From Flaccisagitta enflata (lineage: Eukaryota; Chaetognatha; Sagittoidea; Aphragmophora), in assembly GCA_965153355.1 (NCBI GenBank), contig OZ231126.1, forward strand, positions 29,698,001 through 29,762,000: DNA of 64,000 nt, read 5' to 3'. The notes under the pieces are model-generated. The model was given only the letters and a program-made list of their open reading frames with translations, had not been told where the DNA came from and made no database searches. Shown piece after piece: positions 24,401 through 32,971 of this stretch (within the stretch, counting starts at the first letter, position 1; the number at the start of each line of letters is the position of its first letter). The position numbers and the translations under genes are program-made.

Positions 24401-24939
24401 TTTGGGAGGGTTCAAGGTAGAAATTGTGCTTCTTTTCCTTCACTCTGGGCAGTGGTTTATACCTTGGGTCAGACAATTTTTTCATCTAGGCTTTTTTTTT
24501 TTTAGATTCTCCCAAAAATTGCTATGATAGACTTTTTTATGCTAAAATTTGTTGTTTTTTTTTTTCAAAATTTTCCATATGTGGGAAAAACTAAAAAAAA
24601 AAAAAGATTTGGAAAGGTTTTTGATGGAATTCCAAAAATCACCTTGATGAAAAAATTTGTATTCACCTAGGTTGTGAACCATTACTTAAAACAAAGAAAT
24701 ATAAGCAGTGGTGTGGGCTGCTACAATTTCGGTCCCTCCACAACTCTTATAATGGTTCCTTCTGTACTTAGTTTCGTCCTCCTTCATAACTTCAAACAAA
24801 TCATTGATCTCAATTTGTTTGTCAAAAGGACGGCGGCGCACCAATGGATGAATCTGCCAAGGCCGCGCCCGTATTAGCTCCTCCGTCCTTTGACCACGAA
24901 TGGTCGAGGAAACATTGGCCTTTCGGTGCCCAAGCGTGA
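9469..24939 (+). CDS. Uncharacterised 512-residue protein, 11 exons
   Basis: Phase-consistent exons: 9469-9595, 10083-10245, 10627-10874, 11407-11439, 13027-13183, 18203-18279, 18378-18521, 18851-19022, 19895-20034, 20502-20668, 24829-24939 (TGA). They sum to 1,539 nt, exactly 513 codons. I do not recognise the family. Visible features are a Gly/Tyr-rich stretch at about residues 100-130, a His-rich patch (HHQH ... HHHH, 332-347) and a charged coiled coil (about 430-462, KIAELQQIIRAQQEEIARLR). There is no signal peptide or membrane segment. A hydrophilic coiled-coil protein fits an intracellular scaffold, but that is inference. The start is the first ATG after an acceptor-like CGCGCAG. The last exon follows a 4.2-kb repeat-filled intron and is the least certain; without it the frame stops at 20,698. 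Confidence 0.6.
9799..9812. repeat. Poly-C tract in intron 1
   Basis: A run of about 13 cytosines. Nothing else is notable in this intron. Confidence 0.9.
11590..11784 (-). mobile_element. AGTCGCG-family hairpin element, full-length example
   Basis: It opens with the hairpin GGCCGTATACACGGC, then GTGCGGGTGGGCAGGGG and a CGGACCGACAG...CGGACGGAC run. It closes with the hairpin AGTCGCGTAGCACGCGACT followed by AAAA. This copy shows both terminal hairpins. It lies in intron 4 of the preceding gene model. Confidence 0.75.
11949..12443 (-). mobile_element. Hairpin-family element carrying an AGTACCCTTA minisatellite
   Basis: TAGTCGCGTGG at the left and GAGTCGCGTTCACGCGACT at the right bound GGTAATAAA repeats followed by about 30 degenerate copies of a 10-12 bp unit near AGTACCCTTA (12,050-12,350). 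A GACCGACCGACAGACCGAC run precedes the right hairpin. The array resembles telomeric CCCTAA only superficially. Confidence 0.65.
13621..14633. mobile_element. TACAGA/CCCCCCTACAG-family element, copy A (no large array)
   Basis: The left terminus TACAGAGGAAGG, then TATAAGATGTGAACCCCC and CTGTAGCACCCCCCCTTAC, is mirrored at 14,570-14,633. Two copies of the subterminal signature face each other at 14,347-14,373 and 14,490-14,516 (ACAAGTGGCGCCACCAGAGC and its near complement). The shortest family member, it sits in intron 5 of the 9.5-kb gene. Confidence 0.8.
15266..17195. repeat. 29-bp minisatellite in an alternating 58-bp higher-order pattern
   Basis: Units share ATGTATGTCACAC. Type A continues CACCCAGTTTTCT and type B continues AGCCCAGAATTCT, and they mostly alternate A-B-A-B. 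The unit has few stops, so spurious ORFs of up to 240 residues appear. The array is broken near 16,460-16,545 and by an inserted element at 16,681-16,866. Confidence 0.95.
16681..16866 (+). mobile_element. AGTCGCG-family element inserted in the 29-bp array
   Basis: CAGTCGCGTGCACGCGACT and a GTCGGTCGGTCGGT run at the left, with CCCACCTGCACGCGACT and AGCCGTGTATCCAGCC at the right. Array units resume immediately on both sides. Confidence 0.75.
17247..17690. repeat. 22-bp GC-rich minisatellite, about 20 copies
   Basis: The unit is GGCGGCAGTGGGACCGCC plus a CACA spacer. Its ends GGCGG and CCGCC pair, so each unit can form a hairpin. Right-hand copies drift to GTCCATA and then to more degenerate forms. 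Confidence 0.95.
19320..19882. mobile_element. 563-bp palindromic MITE in intron 8 of the unknown gene
   Basis: CAGTAGATCTCGTCTAGAC at the left is mirrored by GTCTAGACGAGATCTACTG at the right, with TA on both sides (19,318-19,319 and 19,883-19,884). The arms are near-perfect to the centre near 19,600. The right TA lies only about 10 bp before the exon 9 acceptor (AAAG at 19,891-19,894). Confidence 0.9.
22004..22460. repeat. Tandem 150-170 bp repeat, nearly identical to 30,045-30,510
   Basis: Two to three units contain TTCCTGGACTTGTGCAATTT, AGGTTCACCAATGTTGTTC and AAAGCTCCCCTGCAAGATTT. The same arrangement recurs at 30 kb and, more diverged, at 54.7-55.4 kb. A long poly-T tract follows (22,470-22,640). 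Confidence 0.85.
22757..23240. repeat. 18-bp minisatellite TAGCCGGGTCAGACTGAG, about 27 copies
   Basis: Copies are almost identical; a few carry GCGTC in place of GGGTC. Because 18 is a multiple of three, both strands show spurious six-residue-repeat ORFs (about 205 and 172 residues). Confidence 0.97.
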
Positions 24940-25886
24940 AAAGGGCCATCGCTATGAGACTGGCAAATGAGGTGGATACGAATCAAACGAGATTTCCGGC
25001 TGAAAAAAAGCATGCGTAGTTTTTCATCTGTATGACCTATAAACTGTTTACACGCAGTCGTGAGTAGCTTTAGATGATGACCATATAAATAGACCAGTTG
25101 TATTTCCAGATCCGGATTTGAAATAGGAGCGCAATTGTGCTTTAGAAAATTTTCTTTGCCGCTGTTTTGTTTCGTTTTTGATGTTCTCTCATGTGATGGA
25201 ATGCCCTTCCATCCACCGATTTTTTACGCCATCATGCAAATAACTTATTGCGACGAACCACGTGTCAAAATGACCATTGAAGCCTGTCATGTTTCCCAAT
25301 ATTTGCTTACCATCATGCATCACATGTGTCAGGTACTCTTGCTCATTTCAAAAAGATTTCTAGGATAATGAAACTAAATCACTCAGTCAATTCTAAGAAA
25401 TCATCTTCTAGCTTTGTTAATTCAGGTTTTAACAAAAATACAGAATCGTTCAGCAAGCTTATATATTTTAAATAAACAAATACAGTCAGCTGCTGCACAG
25501 TTACAAGCTCGATAAATAATTATGGATTTAATTCTAGCCCCTAGATAATTTCAATTGCGCCGGCAAAAAATTTTCACGTACAAACTTTTAACTGGTGGAG
25601 AATCGACATAAAAACTTCTCATTCAAAATTTGAGGAACAGTTATCAAAATGATAAAATACACGAACGGTGAAAAGCCAAGTACTGGAAGCCTTCTCGCAT
25701 AACTTTTTTGGCATGGAAAAAAATAGATCAATGTTAAGGTACAATAAAGTCGTCTGGCGTGGGCAAGGGAACAAATCACGGGTGAGGTTCACATCTTTTG
25801 TTCTGCGAAACTTAAAAATGGGAAGTGATTCCACACTGTCGTCCAGATTTCGTGCGAGGTTCAACGCACATGTATAAAATGACCTT
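24940..25886. other. Spacer downstream of the unknown gene
   Basis: AT-rich, with no convincing exon. Several AATAAA or ATAAAT motifs could end the upstream transcript, for example near 25,470 and 25,512. Confidence 0.4.
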
Positions 25887-26430
25887 TTTAGTTGCGGACA
25901 CGCAACTCCATAAGAGGCTTTGTCCGTCCGTCCGTCAGTACGAGTAGAATAGTGAGAAAACCAGCTTTTTGAGTGCTTTCTGCGTAAGAATGAGTGTGTA
26001 TTGGGAGCTGGGGTGTGGGCATAAGTGTATGGCGTGGAATCTCAAAGGGCCGTCGGCAAACAGTTTTAAGTCCGACAGAGCCTCAAGCTCGATAGAGATC
26101 ATTTCTTATTCAGTTTTTCCCATTTCTTATTCAGTTTTTCCCAATCTTAAATTTACTCTCATGAAAGAAATGGCCGCAAAATTTGATAGAAAAACACAAT
26201 CTTTCTCATTCTTCCCCTATGTATGCCTTTTCTCTTCCTGTTTTATTTTTTTTTTATTATTTTTTGCCTTCAGTTTTTAAAAAAGCTTCGGTCCGACATG
26301 GGTTTAAGTCGGACAAACGGGGACGTCGGCTGACGTCCCTGACGTCCTTCCCCGTACACCCATGGGTGTGGGTAGGGGTTGGATGCCCCTGCCCACCCGT
26401 CCGCGACGATATTGTGATCCCGCGTCAGTT
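25887..26430 (+). mobile_element. AGTCGCG-family hairpin element, long copy
   Basis: TTTTAGTTGCGGACACGCAAC and GTCCGTCCGTCCGTC at the left; GGTTGGATGCCCCTGCCC and CACCCGTCCGCGACGATATT then CGCGTCAGTTGTT at the right. It ends about a dozen bases before the stop codon of the minus-strand gene, so it may lie in that gene's 3' UTR. Confidence 0.75.
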
Positions 26431-26442
26431 GTTTGAACCTCT

Positions 26443-29065
26443 TTATATGCCAGACATGGGGCAGCACAAGTTATCTAGGATGAGCGTGACGTCGATGCCG
26501 TAGAGATCGGCCAGTTCCTCGAGAAAGACTCGATCTCCGATCGGATCCAAACCCAATTCGATGAGAGACTCGGTGGTCAAAGTCCGTTCGCCGGAGACCG
26601 ACGCGTCGAATAGAGTCTGGAATAAGTGGGTGTTGAGCTCCGAGAAAAAGGAAAGGATGGCCGATTCGGACGCCGACGCCGGACATGATCTGCGCGCGAG
26701 GCGAAATGATGAATGAATCAGCTACTTAGAAAGTTACCGAACTTTAAGAATTTGAGAAAAGCTTTAAAGATTCCTCATGTCTAGTTACACACAGTTGAAT
26801 GAAAAAAAAATAGCTAAATGGAAAACTATGAGTGATGCATGATGCATGTAGTAACTATTCGGTGAGGGCTCACAAGGCCCTATTCCATATTTCTCAGTTT
26901 TGGTATTTTGAGAGCTATTATTTCTCTTGTCATAGTCTAACCTGAGCATGTGGGTCAATTTTTGGAATCTGGCTTTGTCGGCGACATTGGGTTTGGCAAC
27001 GGCTTGTAAGGTCGGAACGTGGGTTGTTATCACTTGGTTATCCACGTACACGTCGTAAAGGGAAGTTTTATTTTCAAAGATCTTCTCTGTCGTACCTGAA
27101 AATATTAGGCGTTCGGATAATTACGGCCCGTTGTTGCGAGTGTTGAATGTTCAGCGAGCCAAAACTGTCTCATACAAGCTTTGCAGCCCTCAGACTGGAC
27201 TGTCTAGTTAGCAACAACAGATTAGTCCGTCAAGTTATCTACAGTGAATCGGCAAAGAGAAGCCTATTGTTGTTGGATCTCTCCAGTTGTTGCTTACAGG
27301 CCATGATAATGTTCTTTTCTGTCTCCAAATTGGAGATGTCAGCCACATTGATGTAAAAGTAAGGCATCAGCTCTCTCCTGTCTGCTAGATCCGAAAATCC
27401 GTGGGAACCCAGGCAGCGGGCGCAATATACTGAAACAAACAGTTAATTTCACCACTTGGGTTGGTTATTATTTTATTTTAGAAAGAGAACAAATGATGAT
27501 CAATCTTTTCTTCCATGAGTAATGTTTTCATCAATTGGACAATGGCCGATCATTGAAAATACCTTTGTAACAAACAACTCCGATAGGTGGTTGTGCATAA
27601 AACAGTATCCTCCGCTTCAGAAGAACAAACTTCCAAATGACGAAAATGTTTTCGCCGAAGTATTTGATGAATTGACTGAAGCTACCCGACGGATAGGACA
27701 CCTGACATGAGTTTATATTGGTTTTTCTGTTGAAATGCATTACCGATTCAATTGTTAATGCCATTTTTTTGACGTACTCGCTATTTTCCTTCCTTTACTC
27801 AATGCTCACTTCCTTCCCATAGTCTGGTTAATGTCTAGTTTCAAGGCCGGATTCACGGCTAATAAGTAGTCGGTTGTGGGTAGGCAGGGGCAGTAATGCA
27901 ATGGGCGGGGGCTGTTATGTGGCAGGGCAAAGGCAGTAATACTCAGAAATTGATACACCCGAATTCGCGTTATTCAAATGTTTATGTGACGGACGGGCCT
28001 ATCTACTAAGCGGCACACCCTCACATAAAGCTGCTGCTTAGCAAGCGACTAATAGTAATAATTAGGGATGGAGATGAGGCGACGTACCGAAAAGCTTGAG
28101 AGAATTTCGCTTTGAGATGAGATCGATTGTGAAATTGTTAATCTGGTTTGCTTGTGGTTTAGGTAATATTCTTCTAATGCAGTAAATTCGCCCGGAGAGG
28201 AGAGTTGTGACCTTAGATGGAGAAAGGATTGTACAAAAGACCCAAATTTGGCCTTGCACGTGATGTGGAACACTTGCACATAGATTGATAGCGATTTGAC
28301 CTGGGGCCATTTATTTGCATTTGGGTATGATTCAGCAATGCCACTTACTTGACTTGTTCCTCTAAAAACGGTTTGTGTAAGTGGAGGTACTCAAATGAGG
28401 GCGATAGGACGCCCACGGATTTCATTCGAGCTCCTCTCTCTAATTCACTATGGCTTAGCGTTAGTTTTTCATAGCAGGCTAGTCCATACATATCGCCGTA
28501 TTTGAAGTACCTATATAGAAAGAAAGGCTCATTTGCTGCTGTAAACACGAAGCTTTCGTATTTGGTGTGGTGCGCGGTGAAACATCGTCGTAGGGGTCTG
28601 TTCAAGGAGGTTTATTGGCAAGTAGTGTATTGATGCAGAGTTATTGTAATTGTATTTAATACTTACACAAAATCATTTTGGAGTTTATGGGAGCCACTGG
28701 GAAGGCTTTTGAATTCAATTCCCTCCAAATTTAGGTTCACCGGATAGACCCATTCAATAATGTTTCCTGTTAGTGAATTTTATTAGTTTAAGTAAACAAC
28801 ACTGATAGAGGGCCCTGTCTGCTTTTATGAAATTTCTAATTCTGTCTTTGGACAAAGTGCAGTTCATTTGCTCACCGGATCTTGTGTCAAAGGTAACGAC
28901 AAATACGCCGGTGACATTTGAGTGAGACAAAGGAGATCTGACTAGATTTGTTCTACCGGAGACGTTGTTCACTTTGGACGCTTCGACTTGTCCGTCACCC
29001 GTTCCTTGATTTGTCACCAGCTCGTTGGAAACTAGCATGTCTCTGTCCGAATTGGTTGCCATCAT
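26443..29065 (-). CDS. DENND11: DENN domain-containing protein 11 (LCHN/KIAA1147 orthologue)
   Basis: Eight exons, transcription order: 29065-28876, 28766-28667, 28510-28349, 28211-28088, 27701-27563, 27429-27298, 27095-26942, 26689-26443. They total 1,248 nt, 415 residues (human about 455). Phases agree at all seven junctions. Family landmarks in order: VFVVTFDTRSGN, LEGIEFKSLPSGSHKLQ, YGLACYE, ELERGARMKSVGVLSPS, SQFIKYFGENIFVIWKF, PPIGVVCY, ACTTEKIFE, YDVYVDNQ and a C terminus DNLCCPMSGI. DENN proteins act on Rab GTPases in membrane traffic; LCHN belongs to the Avl9-like group. The start is the first of two adjacent ATGs. A hairpin element occupies intron 4. Confidence 0.95.
27853..28051 (-). 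mobile_element. AGTCGCG-family element in DENND11 intron 4, degenerate
   Basis: GCCGGATTCACGGC replaces the usual GGCCGTATACACGGC hairpin. GTGGGTAGGCAGGGGCAG, GACGGACGGGCC and a terminal GCAAGCGACTAATAG follow in the usual order. Confidence 0.55.
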
Positions 29066-29131
29066 ATCCACGGGTGATCGGGTTATGAATCAGGATATTG
29101 GTTCTTATATTCATATGTTATCCATTTGTTT

Positions 29132-29760
29132 TTAAGTAGCTTCCGCGTTTTCAAATGGTTTTAATCGGTTTATCACTTCATTATAAAACTGATGGTTGAA
29201 CAAGAGACGTCTGCACCATTGAATCGCGTCATTCCAGACACCATGACCTCTGGTGGAAGAAGAGGAGGACCACGACTCTCTTCTTAGCAACCCAAATTGA
29301 TTTAGATGTCGCCTTTGAAGCAGATCGGAAGCTCCATCGGAGTGCATCCTCTTTCGATCATTTTGTGTGGATGTGCCGGAATGTTCCAAGTCGGAGGAAA
29401 CACAGCGGTGTCAATATTATCAAATGACATTGGAAAACTAAACTGGAACAGGTGAATTCTCGGCTCAAAAGGTTGGCTGTCTTGGTATTTGAATGCTTTC
29501 CATATGTGGTCATGGATCAATTTGCCGGCAGGGATTGGTCTGTGAGTTCGCCATCTTCCTTCAGCTTGGCAGGTAGTTAAGGACGGATTGGTAGTTTTCT
29601 GTGCATTTTGAATGGAAGCAACAGTGGCATAAAACTCGCACCTGCTCCTTATGAACGTTTTTGGTGCTTACTAATAATAACAGACATTCGCCGCAGCCCG
29701 TCAAGAAACTGCACACGGAGCCATGTGGGTCCAAGAATATCAGTTGAGCTTCTTGTGACA
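29132..29760 (-). CDS. Unidentified minus-strand ORF pair, possibly spliced or frameshifted
   Basis: One frame is open from about 29,650 to a stop near 29,302 and has protein-like texture (HDHIWKAFKYQDSQPFEP, SFDNIDTAVFPPTWNIPA). A second frame from about 29,405 ends at 29,132 (VWNDAIQWCRRLLFNHQFYN). Acceptor-like sites exist (TTCCACCAG at about 29,250; GGAGCAG at about 29,640), as does a donor (TTA|GTAAGC near 29,670), but no intron set joins the frames cleanly. It could be a small gene upstream of DENND11 in the same transcription unit, or a decayed gene. I do not recognise the protein. Confidence 0.3.
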
Positions 29761-29933
29761 ATGAAACAAAAAAAAAAAAAAAAAAAAAAAAGACCGAAAA
29801 CACCGAAACGTCAACAATATCAACTGTCATCTTTCGCGATTCTTCTGGAGATCTCTGAGTCAACAGCTTTTCATTAATCAATTGTTTGCATCAAATGGCA
29901 ATTCTTGATGAATTTTGCAATCATTTTTTTTTG

Positions 29934-30530
29934 CCACATCGAGTTATTTCTCGATGTGGTCTATAACATAGCTTTGAACGTGTAGTGAGTCGTTGTTAGT
30001 TTGTTTGTTGTCGTGTCAACCCTTAAAAACTTGAGAACCACAACTCAGATGTTGATGAATCTTGGTCAGTGTTATTTTAGGGCATTAATAACCTGTGTAC
30101 CAACTTTCAACAACATTCATAAATATTTGATACCCTTTGTCTATTATTTTTGTAGTAATATTAATTCCTGGACTTGTGCAATTTACATAGGGGAAGGGTA
30201 GTGAAGGTTCACCAATGTTGTTCAAACTTGTTGTGAAGGTTCATTGCATCAATTAAAGCTCCCCTGCAAGATTTCAGATAATTCTGAGTATTGGTTTTGA
30301 AGATATTAGGGTATTTTGCTAGTAATATTAATTCCTGGACTTGTGCAATTTACATAGGGGAAGGGTAGTAAAGGTTCACCAATGTTGTTCAAACTTGTTG
30401 TGAAGGTTCATTGCAGCAAAAAAAGCTCCCCTGCAAGATTTCAGTAAATTCTGAGTATTGGTTAAGAAGATATAAGGGTATTTATGATTTACCTAGTCTA
30501 GTAACATTATTTCCTAGACTAATGATTTTT
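29934..30530. repeat. Hairpin plus tandem-repeat module, near copy of 21,868-22,460
   Basis: A perfect 10-bp stem, CCACATCGAG / CTCGATGTGG (29,934-29,959), is followed by CTATAACATAGC and the same 150-170 bp repeats as at 22 kb, then a poly-T stretch. No flanking terminal repeat is visible here. Confidence 0.8.
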
Positions 30531-31485
30531 TTTTTTTGAAAAAATAAAACTTTTGGAGAAAAAAGATTTTTTTTTTGAAAAAATTTTGTGGTTATCATCT
30601 TTTATTTTTTTTGCGTTTCTGTACATATAGTGTATATGTAGTGATAAAACGAAGAGGCAATCTTTAAGCTTAAAAGTTAAAAAACTGAAAAAAGTTCTTA
30701 GGAAGGTGACTGAAGTTTTGATTTAGGTCATGGTGTACAGGAACAGGAAATTTTGGTTTCATTTTACTTTTTGCATGTGATATACAATTACAATCAAAAA
30801 ATATTATTAGAATTTCAGTTAGATATTTCTAATATAATGCATAAGGTGTTATAATAATGTATTTAGACCCAAAATACTGACTATAGTTTCATAATGATCA
30901 GAAGTGAAAATTAAAAATTTGAATTTTTTAAAAAATGGTGAACAAAATTTTGAAACGTTGTTAGGTGAAATTATATTACAGCCTCAGTTAAGAAAATTTT
31001 GCATTTCTAAGAATATGGCCCTTTTCTTATATGTTTTTAAAAATAGGCCATGTTTTCGGAAATGCAAATTTTTTAATTTTTATGCAATTATATAATTTCA
31101 CCTAACAGGAGTGAGATGACAAAATATAATTTTCTATAAAAAATCTTCTTTCTACCTTTTTTCGATACATTATGTACATCAAATCTGTATTTCAGAGATT
31201 ATCTATGCAAAAATTTACTGATCAACAGTTGAAAAATATTTTTTCAGAAAAAAAAAAATTAGCTAAAAATGATGTAAAAAATATCTCAAAAATTATAATG
31301 ACGCATGAAATTTCTTCTTCCCGTACACTGCGTCTTAGGAAAAAAGTCTTTCACTCAATTGTTTTCATCGTTTGTCCTCTGTTCTTCCTTCTACCTATAC
31401 TTTTGACCGAAATGAAGTGTGCCCCTGCGATGTTCACACTTGAAAATCATTAACATTGTCAAAGCTACAAAGACACTTACCGAGA
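30531..31485. other. AT-rich spacer before PCC1
   Basis: An inverted pair, TTAGGTGAAATTATA (about 30,960) and TATAATTTCACCTAA (about 31,090), suggests a small foldback element. No coding exon is seen. The PCC1 promoter, if separate, must lie here, but I see no defined motif. Confidence 0.4.
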
Positions 31486-31758
31486 ATGGTGACTGAGGAC
31501 AAGCCATATCGCGTGTCATTCGAGCTTCCCTTTGACACTGAGGAGCACGCGACAATCGCCAGTCGGACGTTGAAGGTGGATGCGGAGCCGAAGCGCAGCG
31601 CCACCGAGCGTCACTTTCAAGTGGACGACCGTCTCCTCAGAGTGGAGATTCGATCTTGCGAACCCAAATACCTGCGCGTCGCCACCAACGCGCTACTAGA
31701 CCATCTCCAACTCATCATCGAAACCATCGAGCTTTTTAAGCTCGAGAACTTTCAATAA
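31486..31758 (+). CDS. LAGE3: KEOPS/EKC complex subunit Pcc1 (LAGE3-like)
   Basis: Single exon, 90 residues, the usual size for Pcc1. Landmarks: YRVSFELPFDTEEHA near the N terminus, VDAEPKRS with RHFQVDDRLLRVEI in the middle, and ATNALLDHLQLIIETIELF in the C-terminal helix. Pcc1 is the dimerising subunit of KEOPS, which makes the tRNA modification t6A with Kae1/OSGEP. The start is the ATG directly before VTEDKPYR; the frame stays open upstream with only a TTG at 31,456. The stop TAA is part of an AATAAA at 31,754-31,759. ALKBH2 starts 57 nt later on the same strand. Confidence 0.92.
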   Translation: MVTEDKPYRVSFELPFDTEEHATIASRTLKVDAEPKRSATERHFQVDDRLLRVEIRSCEPKYLRVATNALLDHLQLIIETIELFKLENFQ

Positions 31759-31795
31759 ATCTTTTTTTTCGCTGTCAAACTATCACAATCTCTAA

Positions 31796-31797
31796 AG
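31796..31797 (+). promoter_or_regulatory. Orphan 3' splice site before ALKBH2
   Basis: CTTTTTTTTCGC ... CTCTAAAG gives a pyrimidine tract and AG 18 nt before the ATG, inside a 57-nt intergenic gap with no donor. Candidate spliced-leader acceptor. Confidence 0.45.
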
Positions 31798-31815
31798 CGA
31801 ACGGTCACATGCAAA

Positions 31816-32881
31816 ATGGACAAATTCGTGATCCGAAAACGCAAAAGTAATGATGCAATGGAACTTGATCCGGAATTCGAAAAAAAGCGGGCAAAAACTC
31901 CATTACCGTTCAAAAAGATCCAATCTGACAATCTGGATTGTGAATACGGACTCGTTTACTCCCGCGAGGAAGCTCGAGATCTTCTCCAGAGGTGCGAGGA
32001 GGAACTTTCCTACTTCACGGGCCCATTGAGCAAAGTCTTCGTCTTTGGCAAATGGCACGATATTCCCAGAAAGCAAGTGAGATTGGACTGAGATCGTGCA
32101 TTCGTGATTGTAAGGATTTAATGACAAACAATATCCCAATCTCAATTGAGATGAAACCTTTCTGATTTCGCTCTTCTTTAATTCTCCTAGGTGGCATTTG
32201 GTGACGATGGTCTGACTTACAAATACTCAAACAATGTGGTTCCCGCGCGAAGTTGGACGCCTTTGATGCGTAAGATCAAGAACGACGTTGAAACCGCTTC
32301 CGGTCAGAGCTTCAATTTCGTCCTCGTCAATCGATATGCAGGTTCTCTTTTTTTCCCATTGCTGCTCAATGGTCCTTCGGCCTCTAATATATCTGGCTAG
32401 GCTTCTTGGCTGTTTGAATTTCATCCAAGTGAAATCAAAATCATTCATGCCACTTGTTGCCGCTTTCAATCAGATGGCGGTGACCACATGGGCGAGCACA
32501 AAGACGATGAAGAGGAACTGGTGAAAGGGTCTCCGATAGCTTCCTTATCTTTAGGCCAAGAGCGCGATTTTGTATTTCGTCATCAAGATGCACGCGGCGC
32601 CTCCGCAAAAGTGGGTCTTTGCTTTATTGAATAAGTTTTCTATTTGACTTAAGTACCTGACATAGTCTCACGCTTTTTGACGTTGCTCCTTAATTAATCA
32701 GAAATCCTCGGCCACGCCTCCGTCTCCTGTCAAGCTGAAGCTCGAATCCGGCAGCTTGTTGATGATGAACTTTCCGACCAACGACTTTTGGTACCACTCT
32801 TTGCCGAAACGTAGCGTCAAATCCGCTCCCAATGTCAGAATTAACATGACATTCCGTCACATGATTCACGTTCAAAGATGA
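31816..32881 (+). CDS. ALKBH2: DNA oxidative demethylase ALKBH2
   Basis: Four exons: 31816-32076, 32191-32341, 32474-32610, 32702-32881; 242 residues (human 261). It is an Fe(II)/2-oxoglutarate dioxygenase that repairs 1-methyladenine and 3-methylcytosine in duplex DNA in the nucleus. Iron ligands are His146 and Asp148 in GEHKDD, with the distal His215 in WYHSLP. Arg229 and Arg235 (VRINMTFRH) fit the 2-oxoglutarate site. VFGKWH (76-81) matches the hydrophobic wedge typical of ALKBH2 that flips the damaged base, and separates it from ALKBH3. FNFVLVNRY and GSPIASLSLG complete the double-stranded beta helix. The N terminus (FVIRKRKS) is basic. Confidence 0.95.
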
Positions 32882-32931
32882 TCTTGTTGCTACTGCGATT
32901 TGCGTTGCTATGTTAATGTTCCATTTTCTGC

Positions 32932-32933
32932 AG
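32932..32933 (+). promoter_or_regulatory. Orphan 3' splice site before TBL3
   Basis: CCATTTTCTGCAG is a textbook acceptor located 51 nt after the ALKBH2 stop and 38 nt before the TBL3 ATG. There is no room for a conventional leader exon in the 90-nt gap. Candidate spliced-leader acceptor. Confidence 0.55.
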
Positions 32934-32971
32934 TGTTTGATCTTAGTATTTATTTGTCAAAACAATAAACA

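Larger units (their letters stand above)
21558..24766. mobile_element. TACAGA-family element, copy C, with 18-bp array payload
   Basis: The left terminus TACAGACGGGACC with AATAAGAGCGGAGG is mirrored at the right (CAACTCTTATAATGG then TTCCTTCTGTA, ending 24,766). Inner arms also match: TAGGTCGCACTATAG near 21,845-21,859 versus CTATAGTGCGACTTA near 23,371. Between them lie a 10-bp-stem hairpin, tandem 170-bp repeats, a poly-T tract and the 18-bp array. A TCTCTTATG-type region (23,590-23,790) and a G-rich tract (23,800-23,930) interrupt the right arm. A second family left end lies just outside at 21,497-21,555. Confidence 0.75.
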
